This document shows positions 18,324 to 29,718 of a stretch of 64,000 nt of DNA, one piece after another; positions within the stretch are counted from its first letter, which is position 1, and every line of letters begins with the position of its first letter. This stretch comes from Faecalibacterium longum CLA-AA-H243 (GTDB lineage: Bacteria; Bacillota; Clostridia; Oscillospirales; Ruminococcaceae): positions 124,001 to 188,000 of the forward strand of contig NZ_JAJEQG010000002.1 of NCBI RefSeq assembly GCF_020687245.1, in the 5' to 3' direction. Both the position numbers and the translations under genes were made by a program. Below the pieces are notes generated by a model. That model saw only the letters and a program-made list of their open reading frames with translations, did not search any database and was not told the DNA's origin.

Positions 18324-18352
18324 TTGTCATTTCACTATAAAAATGGTATAAA
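18324..18352 (+). promoter_or_regulatory. Promoter for the XRE regulator
   Basis: TTGTCA (18324-18329) and TATAAA (18347-18352) are 17 bases apart. The stretch 18125-18412 is AT-rich and otherwise shows no gene. Confidence 0.7.
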
Positions 18353-18412
18353 TTTGATAATGAGTTCCTATTTCGAGTATTTTCTTTTTATGATTGGTTC
18401 GAGGTGAAACAT

Positions 18413-18622
18413 ATGTCCAAACCCACACGCGCTTCCATTATCATCCGTGAGGGCCGGAAGCGTGCCGGGCTCACGCAGCAGGAGCTTGCAGATAAGCTTG
18501 GCATTACAACGGGTGCAGTCAGCAATTATGAAAACGGCGTAAGCTTCCCCAAAGCAGAGATAGCCTTCGGACTTTGCGACATCCTCGATATAACACCTCG
18601 CGAATTATTTGAGAGTGAGTGA
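18413..18622 (+). CDS. Small XRE-family DNA-binding protein
   Basis: A 69-residue protein that is almost only a helix-turn-helix: RKRAGLTQQELADKLGITTGAVSNYENG covers both helices (shown in the range about 14-42). No ligand or multimer domain is present. GAGGTG precedes the ATG at 18413; a GTG at 18404 is a weaker choice. It stands alone beside a tRNA gene. Its targets are unknown; a housekeeping or phage-derived origin cannot be told apart. Confidence 0.85.
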   Translation: MSKPTRASIIIREGRKRAGLTQQELADKLGITTGAVSNYENGVSFPKAEIAFGLCDILDITPRELFESE

Positions 18623-18652
18623 GATTGAGAACGCTCGGCGTCCCAGCCAAAC

Positions 18653-18697
18653 AAAAATCCCCGAAAAGCCAGGCGCGAAGCCACTTTTCGGGGATTT
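18653..18697. terminator. Terminator shared by XRE gene and tRNA-Thr
   Basis: A 14-bp stem (about 18655-18668 with 18684-18697) encloses a short loop. A T-run follows it on the minus strand, right after the tRNA 3' end, so it mainly terminates the tRNA. Confidence 0.8.
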
Positions 18698-18702
18698 CAC
18701 TT

Positions 18703-18779
18703 TGGAGCTACTGATCCGATTCGAACGGACGACCTGCTCATTACGAGTGAGCTGCTCTACCGGCTGAGCCACAGTAGCA
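18703..18779 (-). tRNA. tRNA-Thr (CGT anticodon)
   Basis: The 77-base gene folds as a cloverleaf: the acceptor GCTACTG pairs with CAGTAGC, the T-loop contains TTCGAAT, and the anticodon loop CTCGTAA sits between GCTCA-type arms and reads CGT, decoding ACG threonine. The 3' CCA is encoded. Confidence 0.95.
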
Positions 18780-18829
18780 CATTGCGATCTCTGCAACGTG
18801 TGATATTTTACCATAAAAGCCGGGAGCTG

Positions 18830-19918
18830 TCAAGATTGATTCGCAACTTTATCCCTCTGTGTTTGATTTAGCTCCTTTGCAAGGACGCGGCTCAGCTCAC
18901 AGACCACAAAGCAGCAGCCGAGAAACACCAGCAGCGCACAGTCGGGCGGGAGGCGGCGCATCGTGGTCACGCGGCCGCACAGGCTGCTGAACGTCTCCTG
19001 CGCCCGCTGAGGAAGCAGAAGATAGAATATCAGCAGCGAAAGCGGCAGATGGAGCAGCCGGGCGCGGTAGAGCTGGCGGAGGGTCATCTCGGGCGGGCAG
19101 ATGGTCCGCACCTGCATCAGAACAGAAAGCCCCTGCACGCTCAGCGCCGCGCAGCACAGCATACTGGCGAACCGGCCGCTTTTCGCAGCCAGGTCACAGC
19201 CGGAGCAGACCTCTAAAAGCATCGCGCAGAAAACGCCTGCACCGGAGGGCAGCACTTTCCCCGCTCCTGCGGCCAGCATCCGGAAAAACAGGACGAAGCC
19301 GCAGAGCTTGAGGTAGGTCTGGGACGCCTGCGCGATGATGCCGTCCAGCCGGAGAGGCTGCGAAGCGGTCGGGACAGCGGGGTGCGCCATTGACCCAAGC
19401 GTCCTTCCCAGCCGCGCCAGAAGCGCGGCGGACAGATAGCCCGCCGCCACCTGTGCAAGGAACAGCAGGACGCCCAGCTCTGCACTGCCCAGCATGGACT
19501 GCCCGACAGCCAGTATCACAAAGGACGGGCCGGAACAGACACAGGCCGGAAGGAGCGCATCGGCCTCCCGCGCGGTGAGCTGCCCGGAGCGGACGGCCTC
19601 GGCGGCGGCACTTGCTGCGGGGGCAAAGCCGCCCAGAGAGCCGATGAGCAGCACCCGCCCAGCCGCCGGAGCGCGGACCCCGATGAGCCTTGCAACTGGG
19701 CAGAAGGGCAGCCCCAGCACATCCGCCGCCGGGCATTGGATAAGCAGCGTGGACACGATGAGGAACGGGAACAGCGACAGCAGCAGCGGGCCGCCGCAGA
19801 GTGCCAGCCCCTCCCGCAATGCCTGTGCGCAGGCATCCGGCGCGGCAAACGGCAGCAGACCCGCGGCCAGCGCCATCAAAAAATACCCCACGCCCCGGAT
19901 TTTCTCTTTCTGAATCAT
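18830..19918 (-). CDS. YlbJ/SpoVV-like sporulation membrane protein
   Basis: A 362-residue protein with eight to ten membrane segments and the nucleoside-recognition (Gate) pattern, with GSLGGFAPAASAAAEAV near residue 100 and CVCSGPSFVILAVG near 135. This fits YlbJ/SpoVV, which moves dipicolinate across the outer forespore membrane in Bacillus. GGAGGG lies seven bases before the ATG at 19918. It is divergent from yqfC, leaving a 67-base control region. Substrate is inferred only from the family. Confidence 0.75.
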   Translation of the reverse strand: MIQKEKIRGVGYFLMALAAGLLPFAAPDACAQALREGLALCGGPLLLSLFPFLIVSTLLIQCPAADVLGLPFCPVARLIGVRAPAAGRVLLIGSLGGFAPAASAAAEAVRSGQLTAREADALLPACVCSGPSFVILAVGQSMLGSAELGVLLFLAQVAAGYLSAALLARLGRTLGSMAHPAVPTASQPLRLDGIIAQASQTYLKLCGFVLFFRMLAAGAGKVLPSGAGVFCAMLLEVCSGCDLAAKSGRFASMLCCAALSVQGLSVLMQVRTICPPEMTLRQLYRARLLHLPLSLLIFYLLLPQRAQETFSSLCGRVTTMRRLPPDCALLVFLGCCFVVCELSRVLAKELNQTQRDKVANQS

Positions 19919-19985
19919 ACGCGCACCCTCCATTTCCATATATATGTGGTAATTGGCAGCGGTTTGCATGGCGGGAGGGAGCAGC

Positions 19986-20273
19986 GTGGGAAGGAAACGA
20001 AAGCAAACGCATCCCCTGCGCGGCTGGTTCCGGCGGATGTTCCGTCAGCCGCCCGGGGACTTCTACGGACGGGCTTCGGTCTACCTGAGCGGCAGAAGGA
20101 TGGAGATCGAGCAGTTCCGGCGCATCCGCTCCTACGAAGAAGGCAAGCTCTGTCTCGAGCTGGGGCGCGGCACTCTGACGGTCTACGGCGACGATTTGAA
20201 GATAGAGACACTCTCCGCCCGGAGGCTCACCCTGCGGGGGCAGATTCTGCGGACCGATTTTTCAAAGGAATAG
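19986..20273 (+). CDS. yqfC: YabP/YqfC-family sporulation protein
   Basis: A 95-residue protein with the family pattern: RASVYLSGRRMEIEQFRRI, then GRGTLTVYGDDL and LRGQIL near the end. GGGAGGGA six bases before a GTG at 19986 supports that start; an in-frame ATG at 19968 is an alternative. It is 12 bases before yqfD. In Bacillus yqfC-yqfD precede phoH; here the pair lies beyond phoH and points the other way, so the cluster has been rearranged. Confidence 0.85.
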   Translation: MGRKRKQTHPLRGWFRRMFRQPPGDFYGRASVYLSGRRMEIEQFRRIRSYEEGKLCLELGRGTLTVYGDDLKIETLSARRLTLRGQILRTDFSKE

Positions 20274-20285
20274 GAGCTTTCTACC

Positions 20286-21431
20286 ATGGAATGGATTCAG
20301 CTCTGGGCGGGCATCACCTTTGCGGCGCAGAACGGTGATGTCGAAGGTCTGCTGACTGCTGCGGCCGCAGGCGGGCTGCACCTCTTCGACATCGTTCCCC
20401 GGCCCGGCGGGTTCTCGGCCCGGTGCGCCGCATGGCATTATCGGAAACTGGCCGCTCTGGCCCGCAGACGGCGGGTGCGGCTGCGCATCCAAAAACGGCG
20501 GGGTCTTTTCTTTTGCATCCGTCCCCTTCTCCGGCGGCGGGGGCTCTGGGCCGGATGCCTTGTCTTTCTTCCTCTGCTGCTCTGGCTGCAGGGCTTTGTC
20601 TGGTTCGTCGAACCGGTGGGCCTGACGCCCGGCCAGCAGGCGCGGGCCGCCGTCGTCCTGTGGGAGGCAGGGCTTTTCCCGGGAAATGCCGTCACACAGG
20701 AAAAGCTCACCGCCGGAGAATACGCCCTGCTCCAGAGCGGTGAGTTTTCCTGGGCCAGCCTCAACTTTATGAAGGGAAAGCTGGTGGCGGAAGCGGCTGC
20801 GGCTAAACCGGTGCCGGACATCGCTGCCGGGACGCTCCACGGCCTCCGGGCCAGGGTATCCGGCACGGTCGTTCGCACCAACCTCGTCAGCGGGACGATG
20901 CTCGTCGTCCCCGGCCAGGCCGTAGAAGCCGGTCAGGGCCTCATCGGGACAGCCCGCGCCGAACGGGACGGAACGCTTATCTTTCAGCCTGCGGCGGGCA
21001 GCGTCCGGGCGCAGTTCGAGTGGGAAAACGAGCAGGATACTGCCCTCCTGCTGCCCATTGAACAGCTCACAGGGCAGCAGGCCGTGCATCGGACGCTGTT
21101 CTGGGACGGTCATGCTATCGCTCTACCCTCCCTGCATCCTGCTCCAGGCAAGGCAGAGGCCGAAGCCGTCGTCCGACACTACCAGCCAGAAGTCTTCGAA
21201 CATCCCGTTCCGATTTTTATCGAAGAAACGACATATTATTATAAAGTCTCCACCGATTTGGAGCGGACCGAAGAGCAGGCTCTGGCCCTTGCAAGGCTGC
21301 AAAGTAAACAAGCTTTACAGCAGAATTGGGCCGATTTTGAACTTCTGGCCCGCAAAGAGGACTTCTCCGTCGAAGAAAGCACCCTCCACTACCGGGTCGT
21401 CTACACCATCACCGCCGACATCTGCAAATGA
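20286..21431 (+). CDS. yqfD: Sporulation protein YqfD
   Basis: A 381-residue protein with a short cytoplasmic N-terminal part, one membrane segment (about 89-110) and a large outer domain that includes a long beta-rich section and a C-terminal helix. The length and the pairing with yqfC fit the YqfD family. YqfD is required in the mother cell during engulfment in Bacillus. Expression by sporulation sigma factors is expected but no clear SigE promoter was read. Confidence 0.85.
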   Translation: MEWIQLWAGITFAAQNGDVEGLLTAAAAGGLHLFDIVPRPGGFSARCAAWHYRKLAALARRRRVRLRIQKRRGLFFCIRPLLRRRGLWAGCLVFLPLLLWLQGFVWFVEPVGLTPGQQARAAVVLWEAGLFPGNAVTQEKLTAGEYALLQSGEFSWASLNFMKGKLVAEAAAAKPVPDIAAGTLHGLRARVSGTVVRTNLVSGTMLVVPGQAVEAGQGLIGTARAERDGTLIFQPAAGSVRAQFEWENEQDTALLLPIEQLTGQQAVHRTLFWDGHAIALPSLHPAPGKAEAEAVVRHYQPEVFEHPVPIFIEETTYYYKVSTDLERTEEQALALARLQSKQALQQNWADFELLARKEDFSVEESTLHYRVVYTITADICK

Positions 21432-21434
21432 AAA

Positions 21435-21475
21435 CGCCGCACAGCCCCGAGCACATCTGCTCCGGCCATGCGGCG
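21435..21475. terminator. Bidirectional terminator between yqfD and hslO
   Basis: CGCCGCA (21435-21441) pairs with TGCGGCG (21469-21475), with further pairing inside (GAGCA/TGCTC). It lies between two convergent stop codons. Confidence 0.7.
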
Positions 21476-21496
21476 ATTTGTGATTATGGATTTTTG

Positions 21497-22381
21497 TTAC
21501 TTCTCTTCCGGGGTTGTCTCGGCCAGAAGCTCGTCCAGGTCGAACTCATACTTCGTGTGACAGAAGTGGCAGACCACCTCACACTTCGGGTCTTCGTCCC
21601 GGAGCTTTACCAGCTCTTTGCGGCCAAGGCTGAGAAGCATATCCTTCGTGCGCCCCTTGCTGCAGTCGCACTGATACTTCACCTCGCGGGTATCGAGGAC
21701 CTGCGGGTCAAAGCCCGCCATTGCCAGCTCCATCATATCCTGCGGGGTCTTCCCTGCCCGGAGCATCTCGGTGACGGAAGGCATGGCGGCGATGTTCTGC
21801 TCCAGACGGGTGATCTCGGCATCGGTCGCGCCCGGCAGGAGCTGCAGCAGATAGCCGCCGGCGCAGGCGATGGACAGGTCCTTGTCCACCAGAACGCCCA
21901 GCGCACACACGGTGGGGATCTGCTCGCTGTAGGCGTAGTAGCTGGTGATGTCCTCGGCGATCTCACCGGACACCAGCGGCACCTGACCCACCGTCGGCTC
22001 CTTCTGGAGCTTGTTGTCCCGGATGACGGTCAGAACGCCGTCTTTGCCGACTGCGCCGCCCACGTCCAGATGGCCGTTCTCCTTTGCGGGAAGCTCGACC
22101 AGCGGGTGGTCGATGCAGCCTTTGACGTTGCCGTGTGCGTCGGTGCAGGCGATGACGACGCCAGCCGGGCCGCCGCCGGACACGCGCAGGGTGATGGAGT
22201 CGCCATCATCCTTGAGCATCGCACCCATCAGGGAGACACCGGTGAGCAGACGGCCAAGGGCTGCGCTGCAGGTGGCGCTGGTGGTATGCAGCTTTTCTGC
22301 CGTGCGGACGATCTCAGTGGAGTCCACGCCGCAGAACACGACACCGCCGTTTTCAGAAATGCCGCGGATAAGATTCGACAT
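21497..22381 (-). CDS. hslO: Redox-regulated chaperone Hsp33
   Basis: A 294-residue holdase chaperone that turns on when its C-terminal zinc centre is oxidised. The four zinc Cys are present as CDC and CHFC separated by about 30 residues (YQCDCSKGR and VVCHFCHTKYEF). The stop of the following methyltransferase is just one base from its start region, so hslO is downstream of it on the same strand. Confidence 0.95.
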   Translation of the reverse strand: MSNLIRGISENGGVVFCGVDSTEIVRTAEKLHTTSATCSAALGRLLTGVSLMGAMLKDDGDSITLRVSGGGPAGVVIACTDAHGNVKGCIDHPLVELPAKENGHLDVGGAVGKDGVLTVIRDNKLQKEPTVGQVPLVSGEIAEDITSYYAYSEQIPTVCALGVLVDKDLSIACAGGYLLQLLPGATDAEITRLEQNIAAMPSVTEMLRAGKTPQDMMELAMAGFDPQVLDTREVKYQCDCSKGRTKDMLLSLGRKELVKLRDEDPKCEVVCHFCHTKYEFDLDELLAETTPEEK

Positions 22382-22382
22382 A

Positions 22383-23135
22383 TTATTTATCCTCCAGTTG
22401 GGTATACTGTTTGACTGCGCAGAAGAAATAGCGCTCGCTCTCGTCGGTCAGAGGGCCAAAGCTCTCGCCGTCGCAGACACTTTCCAGCGCAAAGCCATGC
22501 TTTTCCAGAGCGGCGCGGATGGTGTCGAGGTCGTAGGTGTACTCGTAGAACTGCTCGTGGAAGTGCTCCCCCGTCTCGCGGTAGTCGATGTCCACGCTGA
22601 TCTCCACCCGGCGGTCGGCGGCACTGTAATGGTTGCGCCAGACGCAGGAGGCGTCCTCTTCTTCAAACGTAAAGACATTTTCGCCCAGCACGTTCTGGTG
22701 CTTATAGGGCGTGTTCATATCGAACAGGAGCACACCGCCTTTTTCCATAAAGAAACCGGCGTTGGCGATGGCTTTGTCCAGGTCCGGGATGTGGTTGAAG
22801 GTGTCGAAGGTGGACACTGCACCCCGGATGGTGCCGTAGAGGTCGAGCTTGAGCAGGTCCTGCCGCAAAAGAAGCAGGCCGCTGGAAAGGCCCAGCTGCT
22901 CAGCCTTGTCCCGGACGACGCAGAGCATCTCCTCCGACTGGTCGATGCCGATCATATCGTAGCCCGCCTGCGTGAGCATCAGGGTCAGCTCTCCTGTCCC
23001 GCAGCCCAGGTCTGCGAGGATGCCGTCATGGATGCCGTGGGCTTCCAGCTCTTTTTTGATGTGGGCATACAGGGCCTCGTAGTCGGCCTCGCCGTTGAAC
23101 TCATCGTAAAAATAAGCAAATTCGTTGTAAGCCAT
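22383..23135 (-). CDS. Class I SAM-dependent methyltransferase
   Basis: A 250-residue methyltransferase with the AdoMet loop LADLGCGTGELT (about 43-54) and the acidic residue of motif II in IGIDQSEEML. The post-motif region (FDTFNHI) fits small-molecule or tRNA-type methyltransferases of the UbiE group; the substrate is not identifiable. It sits four bases after ysxC and just before hslO. Confidence 0.85.
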   Translation of the reverse strand: MAYNEFAYFYDEFNGEADYEALYAHIKKELEAHGIHDGILADLGCGTGELTLMLTQAGYDMIGIDQSEEMLCVVRDKAEQLGLSSGLLLLRQDLLKLDLYGTIRGAVSTFDTFNHIPDLDKAIANAGFFMEKGGVLLFDMNTPYKHQNVLGENVFTFEEEDASCVWRNHYSAADRRVEISVDIDYRETGEHFHEQFYEYTYDLDTIRAALEKHGFALESVCDGESFGPLTDESERYFFCAVKQYTQLEDK

Positions 23136-23139
23136 TGCG

Positions 23140-23754
23140 TTACTCCGCGTCCTCTGCGTTTGCCTCGTACTCGGCGGCGACGGCTGCGTTCAGCACAGCC
23201 TGCAGCTCCGGGATGCCGTAGCCGCTCTCGCCGCTGGTCAGCACCACCTTCTGGCAGCCGTAGGGCAGGCAGAGCTTTTCGAACTCCTCCTGCGTCTGGG
23301 CCAGCTGGCTCTTCTTGAGCTTGTCGGCCTTGGTCAGGGCCACGACGAAGGGAATGTTGTGGTAGTGGAGATAATGCAGCATCTGGATGTCGTCGGCGCT
23401 GGGGGCGTGACGGCAGTCGATGAGCTGGACCAGCAGGGTGTGGTGACGCTGAGCCTCGAAGTAGCTGTTGATGAGGTCGTCCCAGCGCTCACGGTCGGCG
23501 TTGCTCACCTTGGCATAGCCGTAGCCGGGCAGGTCCACGAAGTAGCAGTCATCCACCGCGTAGAAGTTGATGGTAGCCGTCTTGCCCGGCGTGCTGGACA
23601 CGCGGGCGAGATTCTTGCGGTTGCAGAGCTTATTGATGAGGCTGGATTTGCCCACGTTGGAGCGGCCAGAGAAGCTCAGCTCCGGGCGGTCACTCTCGGG
23701 CAGCTGGCTGGAAATGCCGTAGCTTGCAATGAAATCCGCTTTGTTATAGTTCAT
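23140..23754 (-). CDS. ysxC: Ribosome biogenesis GTPase YsxC/EngB
   Basis: A 204-residue GTPase needed for 50S subunit assembly. G1 is GRSNVGKSSL, G3 is DLPGYG, G4 is TKADK. It follows lon by 18 bases, the same order as in Bacillus (lonA-ysxC). Confidence 0.96.
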   Translation of the reverse strand: MNYNKADFIASYGISSQLPESDRPELSFSGRSNVGKSSLINKLCNRKNLARVSSTPGKTATINFYAVDDCYFVDLPGYGYAKVSNADRERWDDLINSYFEAQRHHTLLVQLIDCRHAPSADDIQMLHYLHYHNIPFVVALTKADKLKKSQLAQTQEEFEKLCLPYGCQKVVLTSGESGYGIPELQAVLNAAVAAEYEANAEDAE

Positions 23755-23772
23755 AGCTTCGCTCCTTTCGTC

Positions 23773-26223
<2,451 letters not shown>

Positions 26224-26238
26224 AGTACAAAACCTCCC

Positions 26239-26276
26239 AGCCGTCCCTCGGATGCGAGTCATCCATAAGGACGGCT
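26239..26276. other. Leader hairpin of lon (also terminator-like on the plus strand)
   Basis: AGCCGTCC (26239-26246) pairs with GGACGGCT (26269-26276), with an inner GGATG/CATCC stem. It lies between the lon promoter and ribosome-binding site, so it is in the lon leader. Six T follow on the plus strand, where no transcript is expected. Confidence 0.6.
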
Positions 26277-26308
26277 TTTTTGTAGGGTCATATCAAATCT
26301 ATCATTTT

Positions 26309-26337
26309 ATTATAGCGAAAAATGTTTGCAGATGCAA
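26309..26337 (-). promoter_or_regulatory. Promoter for lon
   Basis: Minus-strand TTGCAT and TATAAT have a 17-base spacer. No CIRCE or CtsR operator was recognised nearby. Confidence 0.8.
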
Positions 26338-26341
26338 CTGT

Positions 26342-26881
26342 TCAGCGCTTTTCCCGGGTGTTGTAGCCCAGTCTGCCCAGTGCGGGCAGGATGGCCCGGA
26401 GGGTCAGCGACGTGAGGGCGCCCATGACAAGGCCCAGCACCAGCATCACCGGCGCATAGTACAGCGACATGGCCGAGGACAGGATGAGCCCCGCGCCAAG
26501 CAGCTGGCCGATGTTGTGGGACAGTGCGCCGCAGACCGACAGGATGAACCATGTGGGTCGGAACGGGAGCTTATAGTAGAGCACCCACATCACCAGCAGG
26601 GACAGCAGTCCGCCGCAGAGCGAGAGGAAGCCTGCCGTCCAGCCGGAGACGAGAAAGACGAACAGCGCCTTGAGCAGGTCGAGATAGAGCGCCTGCCGCG
26701 CCCCCATGAAGAACAGTGCATACATCACCACGATATTCGCAAGGCCCAGCTTCATGCCCGGCGCAAGGCCCGGGATGACCAGTGTGCCTTCGATGAAGGA
26801 AAGAGCCATCGCCAGCGCGAACAGCAGGCCGGAAAGTGCGATCTCGTGTGTTTTCTTTGGGTCATGGTTTCGGTTTGCCAT
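26342..26881 (-). CDS. Gx transporter family protein (HepI-like)
   Basis: A 179-residue integral membrane protein with about five segments. HEIALSGLLFALAMALSFIEG and PGMKLGLANIVVMYALF follow the Gx-transporter/heptaprenyl-diphosphate-synthase component I pattern, which resembles ECF transporter S components. GGGGGA before the ATG at 26881 supports that start. These genes often neighbour an FMN-binding protein gene; none is present here. Cargo unknown. Confidence 0.8.
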   Translation of the reverse strand: MANRNHDPKKTHEIALSGLLFALAMALSFIEGTLVIPGLAPGMKLGLANIVVMYALFFMGARQALYLDLLKALFVFLVSGWTAGFLSLCGGLLSLLVMWVLYYKLPFRPTWFILSVCGALSHNIGQLLGAGLILSSAMSLYYAPVMLVLGLVMGALTSLTLRAILPALGRLGYNTREKR

Positions 26882-26906
26882 CGGCTCTCCCCCTTTGCTG
26901 CATCGG

Positions 26907-28802
26907 TCATTCTTCACCGCCGGCGGTCTGCTCGTACTGTTCCTGCTCTTCGACAGCGGCTTCCCATGCGGCGAAAAGCTCGTCCTGATGGAAGCGCAGG
27001 TCGCTGAGCTCGTCGCTCTTTTCCCGCAAAAGCTGGGGGTCGTTGTAGACTTCCGGCGAGTTTATCTCGTTTTCCAGCTCCACTTCGCGGGCGCCGCAGG
27101 CTTCCATCTCGTCCTCGCAGGCTTTGATCTTAGCGCGCAGCTCGGCCCGGCGGCGGCGCTGCTCTTTGCCGTAGCCCGCCTTGGCGGGTTCGCTGCTCTT
27201 CTCGGCCACGGGGGCGGGAGCGGCGCGGCCCATCAGGGCGTCATAGCTGGGGTAGATGACCGCCTTGCCGTCCTCGAGGTAGAGGATGGGGCAGGCCAGA
27301 CTGTTCATCAGGTGGCGGTCATGGGTGACGAGGAGCAGCGTGCCAGTGTAGGCCATCAGCGCCTCGGTCAGGTTCTCGCGGGTGTAGATGTCCAGATGGT
27401 TGGTAGGCTCGTCCAGGAACAGCAGGTTCGGGCGTTCCAGCACGATCTCTGCAAAGCGCAGTCGGGCCAGCTCGCCGCCGGACAGGGCCTCGCAGGGCTT
27501 GAAGACCGTCTCGCCCCGGAAGCCCAGCTTTGCCAGATGGCTTCGGACTTCCAGCTCGGTCATCCGGGGGTACTTGTTCCAGATGACGTCGATGACGCGG
27601 CCCGCGCCGATGCGGTTCTGCTGCTGGGCAAAGATGCTGGGCCGTGCGCCGGTGCCAAGGCGCACCATGCCGCCGGAGGGGCGGCGCTTGCCGTCCAGCA
27701 CCTGCATCAGGGTAGATTTGCCTGCGCCGTTGGGGCCGGCGATGATGAGCCGCTGGCCGCGGCAGACCGTATAGGTGAAGGGCTCCAGCAGGGTGCGGTC
27801 GCCGATCTTAATGGTCAGGTTCTTGAGCAGCACCAGCTCATTCCACGGCTCCACGTCGTATTCGAAGCGGAACTTGAGCTGGTTGGTCTCGTCCTGAGGG
27901 GCCTCGGTGATCTCCAGCTTTTCCAGCTGCCTGCGGCGGCTCTGGGCCATCTTGGTGGTGGAGGCGCGGACGAGGTTGCGGTCGATGTAGTCCTGTAATT
28001 TTTCGGCCAGCGCCACGTCGGCGTCGTGCTGCTTCTGGCGCAGGGCGTCGGCGGCTTCCTTCTGAGGCAGATAGGCCGAGAAGTTGCCCTTATAGGTGGT
28101 CATGGTCTGGAACGAGACTTCCCAGATTTTGGTACAGACGTTGTCGAGGAAATAGCGGTCGTGGCTGACCACCAGAACGGCACCGGAGTAGCCCTTGAGG
28201 TAGTTTTCCAGCCACTCCATGGTGGCGAAGTCCAGATGGTTCGTGGGCTCGTCCAGAATGAGGACGTCCGGCTTCTCGAGGAGGAGCTTGGCCAGACGGA
28301 GACGGGTCAGCTCACCGCCGGAGAGGACGCCCATGTTCTTGCTCCAGGTATCCTGCGCAAAGCCCATGCCGGACAGCACCTTCTTGATGTTGACGTCCAT
28401 GTTGTAGCCGTCGGCGGCGTCGATGATGTTCTGCAGTTCGTCGTGCTTTTCGAGAAGGGCGGCGTCGTCGGGAGAGGCCGCCATCTTCTTTTCCAAGATC
28501 TGCATCTGGGCCATGGCGTCCAGCACAGGGGCGAAGGAAGAGCGCATCTCCCCGTAAATATCCAGCGTGACATCGAGCTTTGCGTTCTGCTCCAGATAGC
28601 CCAGCGTCACGCCGTGGGTCACGCTGAACTCGCCGTCATAGTCGGTGTAGACGCCGGTCAGAATTTTGAGCAGGGTCGTCTTGCCTGCGCCGTTCTGGCC
28701 CACGATGCCGATGCGGTCTTCTTTTTCCACGCTGGCGCTCACGTCGTGCAGGACGACTTTCTCGCCAAAGCTCTTTCCGAGTTTTTCCAAATGAATCAGC
28801 AT
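26907..28802 (-). CDS. ABC-F family ATPase
   Basis: A 631-residue soluble protein with two ABC domains and no membrane part. Walker A motifs are GQNGAGKTT and GPNGAGKST; signatures are LSGGELTRL and LSGGELARL; Walker B LILDEPTNHLD and LFLDEPTNHLD. The linker between the domains holds an arginine-rich tip (SRRRQLEKLE), and a coiled-coil tail (about 545-625) follows. The family works on the ribosomal E/P site as translation factors or antibiotic protection proteins; the tail suggests the Uup/YdiF-like group. Confidence 0.92.
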   Translation of the reverse strand: MLIHLEKLGKSFGEKVVLHDVSASVEKEDRIGIVGQNGAGKTTLLKILTGVYTDYDGEFSVTHGVTLGYLEQNAKLDVTLDIYGEMRSSFAPVLDAMAQMQILEKKMAASPDDAALLEKHDELQNIIDAADGYNMDVNIKKVLSGMGFAQDTWSKNMGVLSGGELTRLRLAKLLLEKPDVLILDEPTNHLDFATMEWLENYLKGYSGAVLVVSHDRYFLDNVCTKIWEVSFQTMTTYKGNFSAYLPQKEAADALRQKQHDADVALAEKLQDYIDRNLVRASTTKMAQSRRRQLEKLEITEAPQDETNQLKFRFEYDVEPWNELVLLKNLTIKIGDRTLLEPFTYTVCRGQRLIIAGPNGAGKSTLMQVLDGKRRPSGGMVRLGTGARPSIFAQQQNRIGAGRVIDVIWNKYPRMTELEVRSHLAKLGFRGETVFKPCEALSGGELARLRFAEIVLERPNLLFLDEPTNHLDIYTRENLTEALMAYTGTLLLVTHDRHLMNSLACPILYLEDGKAVIYPSYDALMGRAAPAPVAEKSSEPAKAGYGKEQRRRRAELRAKIKACEDEMEACGAREVELENEINSPEVYNDPQLLREKSDELSDLRFHQDELFAAWEAAVEEQEQYEQTAGGEE

Positions 28803-28853
28803 ATCGTTCTTCCGTGTTCTTTTCCAGTAGGGTGGATAGGGACATTCCCGCCG

Positions 28854-29594
28854 TTACAGCTGATGACGGCGGTGCTTGAGGCCGAGGTTCGCCAGCTCTT
28901 CCGGCTCCATCACCAGCGGGTAGAGCTCTTCCAGCGAGGCGATCTCGTAGGTGGGGCTCACCTTGCCCGGGTTCTCGGCGTGGCCGGGGTTGAACCAGCA
29001 GGTGTCGAGGCCCGCGTTCACGCCGCCCTGAATGTCGCTGGTGAGGCTGTCGCCCACCACCAGGACGTGCTCCCGGTTCTCCACGCCCAGAGCGCGGAGG
29101 GCGGAGTCGAAGATGCGGCGGCTGGGCTTCTCGCTGTCCAGCTTCTCGGAGACGAAGACGTCCTCAAGGTAGGCCCCGATGCCGGATTCTGCCACCCGGC
29201 GGCTCTGCACCTTCTCGAAGCCGTTGGTCACGATGGCCAGCGTCGCCACCTCGGAAAGCTCCCCGAGGACGTCCAGCACATTGGGGGTCATCAGGTCAGG
29301 GTGGGAGGACAGGTGGTCGAGGTAGCAGCGGTTCATCTCCACGCCGTCACCGGCTGCGTTGATGGCCTTGAGGAAGCGGGTGAAGCGCTCCCCCATCAGC
29401 TTGTCGCGGCGTATCTGGCCCTTTTCCAGCTGACGCCAGAGCTCCGAGTTGATGTCCCGGTAGGTCTGCACCGTCCCGGCGTCCGGCTCGATGCCGTATT
29501 CCACCAGCGTCTCAGCCAGCGCCTTGTTCTCGGCGGCGTCAAAGTCCAGAAGCGTATTGTCTGCATCGAAGAGGATGCAATAATATTTTGCCAT
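28854..29594 (-). CDS. YjjG-family noncanonical pyrimidine nucleotidase
   Basis: A 246-residue HAD hydrolase. Motif I is FDADNTLLDFD, motif II the TNG of IVTNGFEK, motif III the Lys of KPSRRIF, and motif IV GDSLTSDIQGG. Motif I (DADNTL) and the length are typical of YjjG, which cleaves dUMP/dTMP and damaged pyrimidine nucleotides. It lies after a short gap upstream of the ABC-F gene on the same strand. Confidence 0.88.
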   Translation of the reverse strand: MAKYYCILFDADNTLLDFDAAENKALAETLVEYGIEPDAGTVQTYRDINSELWRQLEKGQIRRDKLMGERFTRFLKAINAAGDGVEMNRCYLDHLSSHPDLMTPNVLDVLGELSEVATLAIVTNGFEKVQSRRVAESGIGAYLEDVFVSEKLDSEKPSRRIFDSALRALGVENREHVLVVGDSLTSDIQGGVNAGLDTCWFNPGHAENPGKVSPTYEIASLEELYPLVMEPEELANLGLKHRRHQL

Positions 29595-29673
29595 GTTTCT
29601 TTCCCTTCTCTATCATTTTTCGAGCCGCCTGCCGCCTTGAGCGGGCGCGGCTGCGATGCGGTTTGAGAACAGC

Positions 29674-29708
29674 GAGAAGCCAGCCCCGCCCGGCAGAGCT
29701 GGCTTCTC
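29674..29708. terminator. 11-bp perfect hairpin
   Basis: GAGAAGCCAGC (29674-29684) pairs exactly with GCTGGCTTCTC (29698-29708). A T-run follows on the plus strand. On the minus strand it lies just after the small Cys-rich gene without a T-run. Confidence 0.6.
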
Positions 29709-29718
29709 ATATTTTTTA

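Noticed and set aside
18608-18814. Minus-strand ORF over the tRNA-Thr gene
   Set aside because: It translates through the tRNA and its terminator and has no ribosome-binding site.
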